Positions 50,159-58,031 of a stretch of 64,000 bases of DNA are shown here, in pieces. The stretch comes from Halopelagius longus. GTDB lineage: Archaea; Halobacteriota; Halobacteria; Halobacteriales; Haloferacaceae. The stretch covers positions 124,001 to 188,000 of the forward strand of contig NZ_FNKQ01000006.1 in NCBI RefSeq assembly GCF_900100875.1, in the 5' to 3' direction. The first letter of the stretch is position 1. Each line of letters opens with the position of its first letter. The notes beneath the pieces are model-generated. The model was not told the origin of the DNA. It ran no database searches and saw only the letters and a list, made by a program, of their open reading frames with translations. The translations under genes and the position numbers were made by a program.

Positions 50159-50248
50159 AGTCAGGAGTCTATTAGTATATTTACAGACAAAAAACGCCCA
50201 AAATAATCGAAGCACTTATCTAAATAATCTCTAATTAACCGAGCGTCC

Positions 50249-51244
50249 ATGGCAGAAAGACCGAACGATGCGGGCAGGACGGATGGGGACGAATCGAGTG
50301 GGACGCTTCTGGGGCGTCGCGACGCACTTCGACTGGGGGCGGCGGCCGCCGCAGTCGCCACGGGTGCGGCCGCGACGAGCAGTCCCGTCGCTGCGGTACT
50401 CGAACAGAACGACATCGAGTTCGACCGGCGCGTCAACGCCGTCGAAGACTTGGGGGCGGACCCGACGGGGACGGTTCCGATAGACGCCGCCTTGGGCGGG
50501 GCGGTCGACGACGGGGTGCTCGTCGAGTTCCCCGCGGGGACGTACAGCGTGAACATCCCGATAGAGATGGGGGAGCGAACCGGGTTCGTCGGCGTCGGGG
50601 AGACGGCGGCGGACGTGCGGTTCCGTCCGACCGGAGCGGCGGGGAACCAGTGGCTCCAGTTCGCCGAGACGGGCGACAGCGTCGTTGGGGGCTTCACCGT
50701 CGTCGGCGACACGCCCGGCAGCATCGGCGGAACCGTCGACGGGTCCGTCGTCGTCTCGAACGTCGCGTACGACGCGGTCGGGGCGGCGCAGGCGGGGGCC
50801 GAACCGCACACGCTGGAGATAGAGTGGATGGGCGAGAACGTCACCTACGAGTTCACCGTCGAGGGCGACACCGAACCCGGCGACGACCTCACGGAGGGAC
50901 GGGCGGCGACGTTCGGGCCGAGCACCGAGGGCTACCTCACCGGCGGCCTCCACCGCTTCGAGTACACCGGGTCGCTCGCCGACCTGCGCCTCTCGACCGG
51001 CGCGCGCGTCACGGTCGACGGCGTCGAAGTGGACGCCGCGACGGTGGGCGACGACGCGGACGTCGAGTTCTTCGCGGCCGCCGAGGGGGGGTCGGCGACG
51101 TACGACCTCGTCGCCTCGCGTCGCGCGGGCACGCGCGGAAAGACGCTCGATGCGGGCGACGACGACGCGGTCACCGTCACCGAGGGCGTCGAACACCTCT
51201 CGATAGAGGGGAGCGCACTCGTCGACGTCGCGCGGAAGTACTGA
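50249..51244 (+). CDS. Tat-exported shortened beta-helix protein with one C-terminal beta module
   Basis: This 331-residue third paralogue of the 35275/37003 family has Tat motif GRRDALRLGAAAAAVATG. It keeps only the first part of the beta-helix (DRRVNAVEDLGADPTG, VLVEFPAGTYSV, GVGETAADVRF) to residue ~165, then goes into a module related to those of the 37003 protein (50807-51046: HTLEIEWMGENVTYEFTVEG) plus a partial second. Most beta-helix rungs are absent, so the lyase groove is probably lost; it may be a binding protein. A CTTATC element lies 34 nt upstream. Confidence 0.78.
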   Translation: MAERPNDAGRTDGDESSGTLLGRRDALRLGAAAAAVATGAAATSSPVAAVLEQNDIEFDRRVNAVEDLGADPTGTVPIDAALGGAVDDGVLVEFPAGTYSVNIPIEMGERTGFVGVGETAADVRFRPTGAAGNQWLQFAETGDSVVGGFTVVGDTPGSIGGTVDGSVVVSNVAYDAVGAAQAGAEPHTLEIEWMGENVTYEFTVEGDTEPGDDLTEGRAATFGPSTEGYLTGGLHRFEYTGSLADLRLSTGARVTVDGVEVDAATVGDDADVEFFAAAEGGSATYDLVASRRAGTRGKTLDAGDDDAVTVTEGVEHLSIEGSALVDVARKY

Positions 51245-51415
51245 GTCGGAAATCGTAGCGGCGCGGCACTCTTCGTTTGCGGAGCAGTCCCGTGAGCCGA
51301 CGCTTCCGGCGGGTCGTCCGCCGCTAAGATGGTCATAACCGCCGACACGTGCGCGCGAGAGAAACGTTAGTCGCTGACGAATTATCCGTCCCGGAATCAT
51401 TTCGAACGATATCCA

Positions 51416-52813
51416 ATGCCCCGAGACGTCGTCTGGATAACACTCGAAAGCGTCCGTCAGGACCACAGTTCGCTCGGCGGGTACGACCGCGACACGACGC
51501 CGTTCCTTCGGTCGCTCGGGTCCCGATCGGACGCCGCAACGTTCACGAACTGCTTCTCGCACGATATCTGGACTCGGTCGTCGAGCGCGTCGATACTGAC
51601 CGGGTTGGCCCCCTCCGCGCACCGAACGTGGTCGCAGGACGACCGTCTCGCCAGCGACGTACCCACCGTCGCCGAGGCGTTCCGCGACGAGGGCTACCGA
51701 ACCGCTTGTATCTCGCCGAACCCCCAACTGAGCGACGTGACGGGCCTCGCGCGGGGGTTCGACCACTTCCACTACCTCGGCAAGGAGAACCTCATCGAGG
51801 AGATGGGCATCCCGACGATGATTCGGTATCTCACCGGGTTGCGCCGCTACTCCGCCGGCTACACCACCGACACCCGAAAGCACTCCATCGGCTACCTCAA
51901 CGAAGTCCTCTCGAAGCGCCACGTCCGCGCGGCGTCCGAGGAGGGAACCCCGCTCTTCCTCTACGTCCACCTCGGCGACAGCCACCACCCGTACTACCCG
52001 CCGAAACCGTATCAGGACGCGTTCACGGACGGGTTCGAGATGGGTCTCGACGAGGCGCTGGAGACGTCGATGGACATGTCCGAGAACCTCTACGAGTACA
52101 TGGCTCGCGACCTGCCGTTCGCCGACGACGAGTGGGAGGCAATCCGAGCGATGTACGACGCCGAGATACTCAACGTGGACCAGACGACGCGGCGCATCGT
52201 CGAGTACGCCGAGTCGCGACTAGACGACCCTATCGTCGTCGTCACCTCCGACCACGGGGAACTGCTCGGCGAGTCGGGGCTCCTCGCGCACATGATATCG
52301 GTCGAAGACGCCGTCTCGCACGTTCCGATGGTCGTCTCCGGCGTCCCCGGCCTCTCGGGCACCCGCGACGACATCGTCCAGCACGCGGACGCGATGCAGA
52401 CGGCCCTCACGGCGGCCGGCGTCGATTTCGACCTCCCCGTCGGCTACGACCTGCGCAAGAGCGACCGCGAGTTCGCCGTCACCCAGCGTAGCGGCGCCCG
52501 CGCGCAGGGGAAGTTCGGGAAACTCGCCGAGTCCGGCCCGCAGTTCGACGCGAGCGAATACCACTCCGACGACGTGACGAGCGTTCGGACGCCGGAGTTC
52601 CGCTACACCCGGAGTACCGACGGCGACGAACTGTTCGCCATTCCCGACGAGGAAACAGACGTGAGCGAGGAGCACCCCGATACTCGCGACGAACTGGCCG
52701 AAACGTGCGAATCGTGGCTCGAAACGTACGGCCTGCCGTACTCCGAGCAGCGCGAACGCGCGGAGTTCGACGACTCGATGAGCGACCACCTCGCGGACCT
52801 CGGATACATCTGA
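51416..52813 (+). CDS. Sulfatase family protein
   Basis: This 465-residue alkaline-phosphatase-superfamily protein has VVWITLESVRQDHSSLGGYDRDTTPFLRSL at the N-terminus, SHDIWTRSSSASILTGL at the nucleophile position, YVHLGDSHHPYYPP, and the metal motif VVVTSDHGELLGESG. A formylglycine-type CxPSR is not present; Ser residues occupy the place, which favours a serine-type sulfatase or phospho-transferase. No signal peptide. An ATTATC element is 35 nt upstream. Ends LADLGYI, as in the two smaller paralogues. It probably acts on glycan or lipid-linked intermediates. Confidence 0.85.
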   Translation: MPRDVVWITLESVRQDHSSLGGYDRDTTPFLRSLGSRSDAATFTNCFSHDIWTRSSSASILTGLAPSAHRTWSQDDRLASDVPTVAEAFRDEGYRTACISPNPQLSDVTGLARGFDHFHYLGKENLIEEMGIPTMIRYLTGLRRYSAGYTTDTRKHSIGYLNEVLSKRHVRAASEEGTPLFLYVHLGDSHHPYYPPKPYQDAFTDGFEMGLDEALETSMDMSENLYEYMARDLPFADDEWEAIRAMYDAEILNVDQTTRRIVEYAESRLDDPIVVVTSDHGELLGESGLLAHMISVEDAVSHVPMVVSGVPGLSGTRDDIVQHADAMQTALTAAGVDFDLPVGYDLRKSDREFAVTQRSGARAQGKFGKLAESGPQFDASEYHSDDVTSVRTPEFRYTRSTDGDELFAIPDEETDVSEEHPDTRDELAETCESWLETYGLPYSEQRERAEFDDSMSDHLADLGYI

Positions 52814-52851
52814 ACCGCGGTCTGAGGGGGGCTAACTTCAGTTCGTCGACG

Positions 52852-52857
52852 CATAAC
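52852..52857 (+). promoter_or_regulatory. CATAAC box for leader ORF 5
   Basis: CATAAC within GCATAACAAAA, 35 nt upstream of ATG 52887. Confidence 0.5.
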
Positions 52858-52886
52858 AAAACACGTTCTCCGTCGCTGTACAGTCG

Positions 52887-52967
52887 ATGACGAGGACACC
52901 TATCGTCTCGGAGCAGACACCGAGGAGCGACGACTGCGAGACGACGCGCGCGGGGGGATGGACGTGA
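52887..52967 (+). CDS. Leader ORF 5 (26 aa)
   Basis: ATG 52887 to TGA 52967, beginning MTRTPIVSEQTPR. Its stop forms GTGA (52964-52967) with an in-frame GTG of the DUF354 gene, suggesting this GTG rather than ATG 52958 may be the true main start. A GGGGGGA run 6-12 nt before could help re-initiation. Confidence 0.5.
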   Translation: MTRTPIVSEQTPRSDDCETTRAGGWT

Positions 52968-54070
52968 GCGAGACGGAACTCGCGCGGGCGGACGACGACG
53001 CGCGACGGACGCCTCGGGGCCGACCGGTGAACGTGTGGGTGGACCTCGCCAGCCCGAGCCACCCGTTCTTCTTCAAAGCGCTCACCGACAGTCTCTCGAA
53101 CGTCAGCACGGAGGTGACCGTCCGCGAGAAGACGGAAACCGTACCGCTCGCGGACGAAGTCGGCTTCGACTTCGAGACGGTCGGGAAGGACTACGAGAAC
53201 CCGACGCTCCGGAAAGTGGGGATTCCCATGCGGACCGCGCAACTGACGTTCAACGCGCCCGCCGCGGACGTGGCGCTCTCCTCGCGGAACGCGATGTGCG
53301 TCCTCGCCGCGAAGGCGCGCGGGACCCCCTCCATCCACTTCACGGACAACGACATCTGCGCCTACGTGGACGACCTGAAGGCCGAGGAGCTGTACCACCG
53401 ACTCGAAGCGCAGGCGACGCACAACGTCGTCCCGAAGGCGTTCGAGACGTCGGTGCTGACCGAACGCGGCGCGGACCCCGACAGCGTCCACACCTACGAC
53501 GGGTACAAGGAGGACGTGTACGTCGCCGCCTTCGAACCGGACCCGACGTTCCCCGAGCGACTGCCGTTCGACGGCGAGGAGTTCATCGTCGTCCGCCCGG
53601 AGGCCCTCACGGCGACGTACGTGGACGCCGACGGGAGCATCGTCCCCGACCTGCTCGCGGGCGCGGCCGAACGCGACATCAACGTCGTCTACCTCCCGCG
53701 CAACGACGGCGACGAGAAGTTCGCCGAGGGAGTCCCCTCCGAGAACGTGTACGTCCCCGACGAGGCCCTCGACGGCCTCGAACTCGCGTGGCACGCGCGG
53801 TGCATGCTCACCGGGTCCGGGACGATGGCGCGGGAGGCCGCCCGCATGGAGACGCCCGCAGTCTCCTTCTTCCCGAGCACGCGCATCTCGGTGGACCAAG
53901 CGCTCATCGACGAGGGCGAGATATTCCACTCTCGCGACGCCGAGGAGATTCTCGACTACGTCGAATCGCTCACCGACGACGACGCGGAACCCGACCTGAC
54001 CCGCGCGAAACGCGTCCGCCGCGAGGTGGCCGACCTGACCGCTCGTCTCGTCAACGAGTCCGTCCAGTAA
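52958..54070 (+). CDS. DUF354 (GT-B-like) protein
   Basis: This 370-residue protein (368 if GTG 52964 is used) begins VNVWVDLASPSHPFFFKAL after a polar head, the N-terminal signature of archaeal DUF354. It contains FTDNDICAYV, RPEALTATYV and LTGSGTMAREAARMETPAVSFFP near the C-terminus. DUF354 has a UDP-GlcNAc 2-epimerase/GT-B-like fold; the substrate is unknown but it is common in archaeal glycan loci. A T6 run follows at 54098-54103. Transcription probably includes leader ORF 5. Confidence 0.83.
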   Translation: MDVSETELARADDDARRTPRGRPVNVWVDLASPSHPFFFKALTDSLSNVSTEVTVREKTETVPLADEVGFDFETVGKDYENPTLRKVGIPMRTAQLTFNAPAADVALSSRNAMCVLAAKARGTPSIHFTDNDICAYVDDLKAEELYHRLEAQATHNVVPKAFETSVLTERGADPDSVHTYDGYKEDVYVAAFEPDPTFPERLPFDGEEFIVVRPEALTATYVDADGSIVPDLLAGAAERDINVVYLPRNDGDEKFAEGVPSENVYVPDEALDGLELAWHARCMLTGSGTMAREAARMETPAVSFFPSTRISVDQALIDEGEIFHSRDAEEILDYVESLTDDDAEPDLTRAKRVRREVADLTARLVNESVQ

Positions 54071-54097
54071 CCGACTGCGGCGAATCGAGCTGTCACG

Positions 54098-54103
54098 TTT
54101 TTT
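54098..54103 (+). terminator. T-rich terminator of DUF354 gene
   Basis: Six T (GTTTTTTC) 28 nt after the stop, as archaeal termination usually uses. Confidence 0.5.
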
Positions 54104-54314
54104 CTGCGGACGCGGTGGGGTAGAAACCAACGCGTTCGAGACGCAGTTCACCACCCAATCGGCCCGGAAACGGGTCCAGTCGTCGTTTCGTGTTGGTAAC
54201 TCCGGACACGGTGGTGCGCCGAAGTCTACCAAAGAGGGGGAGTCACGGGTCGAGTCGGCACGCCCGTTTTGCGCGACCGACGCACCCGGTCATCGACGCG
54301 CCGATTTTTTCGCT

Positions 54315-54333
54315 GCGCCGCCGATGGCGGCGC
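54315..54333. repeat. Perfect 8-bp hairpin
   Basis: GCGCCGCC-GAT-GGCGGCGC, a perfect inverted repeat between convergent genes. It lies next to a T6 run (54305-54310) on the plus strand, which precedes rather than follows the stem. Confidence 0.5.
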
Positions 54334-54365
54334 GGCCGCCGTCGCGCGGGGGGCGGCGGAGCACG

Positions 54366-54411
54366 GAGAGGAGGAGAGGGGAGGGGGTGTGGGGAGGGGA
54401 GAGGAGGAGAG
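54366..54411. repeat. 21-nt homopurine mirror repeat
   Basis: Left arm 54366-54386 and right arm 54391-54411 are exact mirror images (not inverted) of all-purine sequence beginning GAGAGGAGGAG, separated by GTGT. Such sequence can form H-DNA (triplex) or G-rich structures. It sits 4 nt past the stop of the dehydrogenase gene. Confidence 0.8.
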
Positions 54412-54415
54412 GACG

Positions 54416-55633
54416 TTACGACCGAGTGAGGCGTCCGAGTAGACGCGACGGGAGCGACCCCGACGACCCCGACGCGGCGTCGGCCCGCCGCGTGGCGCGC
54501 GAGGGCAGGTCCGAGTCGGGCCCGACTACACCGGCCTCGACCATCGCTTCGAGGGGATTGTCGTCTACCTCCAACGGGAGGTCGACCCGCCCGCGGCGGC
54601 GCGAGGACTCCCACGTCGCGAAGATTAGCTCGTCCGCTGCGAGGGCGTCTCGCGCGTCGAGTTCCGACCTCTCGCCAGTCCGGATCGACTCGATTACGTC
54701 CTCGATAGCGCGGGCGGTGTAGGTCGGTTTGTCCAACCGCCCCGCGAGTCCCTCGGACGCCTTGCCGAGGAGGTAACGGAGAGCGAGGCGAGGCTTGCTC
54801 AGTTTCGGGCGGTAGCGGGCGTCCGAGCCGGTATCGACCGTCTTCCACTTCCCGCCGTCGCGGCGGTAGGAGACGGTGCCGTCCGCTCCGACTTCGATGA
54901 CGCCGTCGGTGCCGACGAGTCGGAAGAGAGCGCCGACGAACTCCTCGCCGCGACCGGTCGACGCGATGCCGTAGACGCCGTTCTCGTAGCGCCACTGCGC
55001 GACCGCCTGATTCTCGTTGTGCGCGCCGAACAGCACGTTCTCCTCGGTGTAGTCTATCTGGCCGAGCACCCACTCGACCGGCGTCCCGTCGTTGTAGTAG
55101 TTCGCGAGGTCGAACGCGTGGGTGCCGTTGTCGTAGAGGTCCTCCTCACGGAACTCGATTCGCTTCAGGTCGCCGACTTTCCCCTTCTCTAAGAGTCGCT
55201 TCGGTTCGGTGTACGGACGGCCGAACCGGTGCTGGTGGTTGATGGTGAGAGAGACCCCCTCGGCGTCGCACACCTCGACCATGCGCCTCGCGTCCCCCCA
55301 CGTCAAGGCCATCGGCTTCTCGCAGTGGATAGCCCGGACGACGCCGCTTCTGGCCGTACCGACGACGATGTCCGCGTGGTCCGCCGGCGGGACGCAGACG
55401 CTCACTACGTCCGGTTCCGCCTCCGAGAGCATCTCCTCGTAGTCCTCGTAGACGCGGTGGTCGGGCACGTCGTGTTCCTCGGCGAACGCCTCGGCGTTCT
55501 CGCGAACCAAATCGGCGCACGCGACGATTTCGCAGTCGTCGAGTCGGCGGTACCCCTCCGCGTGACGGTACGCCATGGCGAACCCGTCGCCGTCCGGTGC
55601 TCCCGTTCCGATGAATCCGATTCGGTAGGTCAC
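54416..55633 (-). CDS. Gfo/Idh/MocA family sugar dehydrogenase
   Basis: This 405-residue protein starts at GTG 55633 (MTYRIGFIGTGAPDGDG), an N-terminal NAD(P)-binding fold. It shows the family's EKPMALT motif (HCEKPMALTWGDARRMVE) and a C-terminal alpha/beta domain (NHQHRFGRPYTEPKRLLEKG, LYDNGTHAFDLANYYNDG) with likely catalytic Lys (EKP) and His (THAFD). It would oxidise or reduce a nucleotide sugar or free sugar during glycan precursor formation. It is divergent from the sugar isomerase gene. The C-terminal ~40 residues are Ser/Arg-rich and disordered. Confidence 0.87.
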   Translation of the reverse strand: MTYRIGFIGTGAPDGDGFAMAYRHAEGYRRLDDCEIVACADLVRENAEAFAEEHDVPDHRVYEDYEEMLSEAEPDVVSVCVPPADHADIVVGTARSGVVRAIHCEKPMALTWGDARRMVEVCDAEGVSLTINHQHRFGRPYTEPKRLLEKGKVGDLKRIEFREEDLYDNGTHAFDLANYYNDGTPVEWVLGQIDYTEENVLFGAHNENQAVAQWRYENGVYGIASTGRGEEFVGALFRLVGTDGVIEVGADGTVSYRRDGGKWKTVDTGSDARYRPKLSKPRLALRYLLGKASEGLAGRLDKPTYTARAIEDVIESIRTGERSELDARDALAADELIFATWESSRRRGRVDLPLEVDDNPLEAMVEAGVVGPDSDLPSRATRRADAASGSSGSLPSRLLGRLTRS

Positions 55634-55756
55634 GGCGACGGATACGGGCGGCGTCGCGTTCAGTATGGACGGTATAACGGGGTAGAGGCCGGAGAGAAAG
55701 CGGGTACCCCCGACTCCGATACGGCCCGTCGAAGGCCCGATGGGGCTTAATAACCG

Positions 55757-55762
55757 TATAAC
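55757..55762 (+). promoter_or_regulatory. TATAAC box for isomerase
   Basis: TATAAC within CCGTATAACAATG, 33 nt upstream of ATG 55790; it decides the start. Confidence 0.5.
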
Positions 55763-55789
55763 AATGCTTACATGAAAGAGTTCGCGGGT

Positions 55790-56734
55790 ATGAAGCGCAG
55801 ACTCCGTCCAGCGTTCCAACTGCACAGCGTCCGGGAGTTCTCGGACCCCCTCCCCGAGGTGATTCGCCGCGTCGGCGCGGCGGGGTTCGAGGGCGTCGAG
55901 TTCGCGGGCCGTTTTCGGGATGCCGACCCCGACGCCGTCGCCGACGCCCTAGACGAGACGGGCGTCGAACCTGTCGCCGTCCACGCCGAACTGTCGGCGA
56001 TAGAGGCGGCGGTCGAGGGCGAGAACGACCTGCTCGACCGGTGCGAGACGGTGGGCTGTGACCGCCTCGTCGTCCCCCGCGTTCCGTCGTGGTACTTCTG
56101 CAGTCGGTGGAACGTCCGCGAACTCTCCTACCGACTCACCGACCTCTCTCACGAACTCGACGCTCGCGACGTCGACATCGGGTACCACAACGTCAGAAAC
56201 GACCTCTGGCCGTTCCTCCCCGACCGGGTGACCGAGACCCTCGAACGGTCGCCGCTTCCGGCCGGACTCGCCACCTACGCCTCCCGCGGACTGGCGGAGT
56301 TCGGCCGCGACGACCGGAACCGCATCCCCGACGAAACCGGCTTCTGGAACCTCGTCGCCCGCACCGCGCCCGACGACCTGTTCTTCGAACTCGACGTGGG
56401 TGAGGTGTACGCCGCCGGATTCGACCCCGTCGCCGCGTTCGAGGTGGTCTCGGGGCGCGTCCCGACGATTCACCTCCGCGACGTGGCTCCGACGGGTCGG
56501 TTCGGCGCGTACGAGGACGTCGAACGCGGAACCGGCGTCGTGGACACCGGTCGCGTCCTCTCGGCGGCGCGGCGGGCGGGCGTCGAGTGGGTCGTCTACG
56601 AGAACGAACTGGACGCCGGCCCCGACGAGAAACTCGAAGACGGCGCTGCGCTCGTTCGGCAGTTCTTCGACGACGAGTCCGCGGCGTCTGCGTCCGAAGG
56701 CGGAGCGTCGCCGACGGTCGGTTCGACGCGGTAA
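55790..56734 (+). CDS. Sugar phosphate isomerase/epimerase (xylose-isomerase-like TIM barrel)
   Basis: This 314-residue protein (ATG 55790; ATG 55772 would add six) begins RPAFQLHSVREFSDP and has the TIM-barrel metal-site segments GFEGVEFAGRF, VAVHAELSA, IGYHNVRNDLWPF, FFELDVGEVYAAG, TIHLRDVAPTG and WVVYENELD. Glu/Asp/His at the strand ends fit a divalent metal-dependent isomerase/epimerase. It would work with the divergent dehydrogenase in making or recycling a sugar. An FG-GAP-repeat gene follows. Confidence 0.82.
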   Translation: MKRRLRPAFQLHSVREFSDPLPEVIRRVGAAGFEGVEFAGRFRDADPDAVADALDETGVEPVAVHAELSAIEAAVEGENDLLDRCETVGCDRLVVPRVPSWYFCSRWNVRELSYRLTDLSHELDARDVDIGYHNVRNDLWPFLPDRVTETLERSPLPAGLATYASRGLAEFGRDDRNRIPDETGFWNLVARTAPDDLFFELDVGEVYAAGFDPVAAFEVVSGRVPTIHLRDVAPTGRFGAYEDVERGTGVVDTGRVLSAARRAGVEWVVYENELDAGPDEKLEDGAALVRQFFDDESAASASEGGASPTVGSTR

Positions 56735-56793
56735 GTTGGCCGGCCGAACCCGTCTCCGACGCCGGATATTCGGCCATCGGACGTTAATATCGT

Positions 56794-56799
56794 CATTAC
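56794..56799 (+). promoter_or_regulatory. CATTAC box for FG-GAP gene
   Basis: CATTAC within GTCATTACAATC, 38 nt upstream of ATG 56832. Confidence 0.4.
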
Positions 56800-56831
56800 A
56801 ATCTCTCTATCGTACCGTTGTTGGGTCGTAC

Positions 56832-57977
56832 ATGGAGTTCCAACACAGCCGAATCGACGATTCCCCGCCGTGCGGTCAGATGAGCTTCTGCCTCACGACC
56901 GACCTGACGGGGAACGGCCTTCCCGACGTCATCGTCGGTGCGCTCGGCGGTATCTATCCGTTTACGGTCCCCGTCATCGGCAAGGATCTCAACCTCCGGA
57001 AACTGCCGGGAACCCGCGAAGTGATAAAGCAGATGGAGACGAACGTCTTCTGGTACGAGAACCCCGGGTGGGAGCGACACGACGTGGCGAAAGCGCCCGA
57101 CCTCTCGGTCGGCGGGTCTCTCGGCGACATCTCCGGCGACGGGACGATGGACCTCGTCGCCGGGCAGAACCTGAACGAACACGACCTCTACTGGTTCGAG
57201 CAACCCGACGACCCCCGCGAGGAGTGGACGCGCCGCCTCATCACCGACGACTTCGAGAAGTACCACGACACCGCCGTCGCGGACGTGGACGGCGACGGCG
57301 AGGACGAGGTGGTCGTCCTCTCCCAAGAGAGCGCGGTCGTCTTCTACTACGACATCCCCGAGGACCCCCGGCGCGAACCGTGGCCGGTCGAGAACCGCCA
57401 CATGGTCGCCGAGGACCTCGACGTGGAGGGCGTCGAAGTCGCGGACGTGGACGGCGACGGGACGGTCGAGATTCTCGCCGGCCCCAACGTGTTCCACCGG
57501 AACGGCGACGGGACGTGGGACCGCGAGAGCATCGCCGAGGGGTGGCCGTGGACGCGCCTCGCCGTGGCGGACGTGGACGACGACGGCGAGGACGAGATTC
57601 TCGTCACCGAGGGCGACCTGCCGTATCAGGATCCCGACGACCGACGCGCCCGACTCGGCCTGTTCGACCCGCCGGAGTGGACGCCGACCATCCTGCACGA
57701 CGACCTGTCGAACCCCCACAGCCTCCAGGTCGCCGACATCGACGACGACGGCGACTTGGAGATATACGTCGCCGAGATGGGCCTCGAAGAGGGACACACC
57801 CCGCGGCAGTTCGTCTTCCACCGGAACGACGACGGGAGCTTCGAACCGGAGGTCATCGAAGAGGGCGTCGCGACCCACGAGGCGAAAGTCGTGGACTTAG
57901 ACGGCGACGGCCGCCTCGACATCGTGGGGAAGGGGTACTCCGAGCGCAACGTGGACGCGTGGTTCAACGTGGTCTGA
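56832..57977 (+). CDS. FG-GAP/VCBS-repeat beta-propeller without signal peptide
   Basis: This 381-residue protein is a series of FG-GAP/VCBS repeats, each with a Ca-binding loop: DVDGDGEDE, DVDGDGTVE, DVDDDGEDE, DIDDDGDLE, DLDGDGRLD. They form a seven-bladed-type beta-propeller. No signal peptide or transmembrane segment is visible, so it would be cytoplasmic although such repeats are usually exported. It may bind a glycan or a protein complex. It lies in a gene string with the isomerase upstream and, after a 16-codon ORF, a deacetylase downstream. Confidence 0.82.
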   Translation: MEFQHSRIDDSPPCGQMSFCLTTDLTGNGLPDVIVGALGGIYPFTVPVIGKDLNLRKLPGTREVIKQMETNVFWYENPGWERHDVAKAPDLSVGGSLGDISGDGTMDLVAGQNLNEHDLYWFEQPDDPREEWTRRLITDDFEKYHDTAVADVDGDGEDEVVVLSQESAVVFYYDIPEDPRREPWPVENRHMVAEDLDVEGVEVADVDGDGTVEILAGPNVFHRNGDGTWDRESIAEGWPWTRLAVADVDDDGEDEILVTEGDLPYQDPDDRRARLGLFDPPEWTPTILHDDLSNPHSLQVADIDDDGDLEIYVAEMGLEEGHTPRQFVFHRNDDGSFEPEVIEEGVATHEAKVVDLDGDGRLDIVGKGYSERNVDAWFNVV

Positions 57978-57979
57978 AG

Positions 57980-58030
57980 ATGGTCGCACGGACGCACGCT
58001 CACCCGCGGAACTCCGTCAGCGAGAGGTAA
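57980..58030 (+). CDS. Possible 16-aa spacer ORF
   Basis: ATG 57980 to TAA 58030 encodes MVARTHAHPRNSVSER. It begins 2 nt after the FG-GAP stop and ends 1 nt before the deacetylase ATG, and may pass ribosomes to the next gene or be chance. Confidence 0.3.
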   Translation: MVARTHAHPRNSVSER

Positions 58031-58031
58031 G

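Larger units (their letters stand above)
49839..50248. promoter_or_regulatory. Long regulatory region upstream of beta-helix protein 3
   Basis: 410 nt without an ORF of protein character. It holds a tandem of three 11-nt GTTAAC-type boxes (50027-50059), a perfect 16-bp palindrome (50143-50158), and an AT-rich stretch 50170-50240 with TATA-like elements. This is an unusual density of symmetric sites for this window. Confidence 0.55.

Noticed and set aside
51349-52491. 380-codon plus-strand ORF starting near the sulfatase promoter
   Set aside because: Out-of-frame shadow of the sulfatase; Arg/Pro-rich, though its GTG lies near a CATAAC box.
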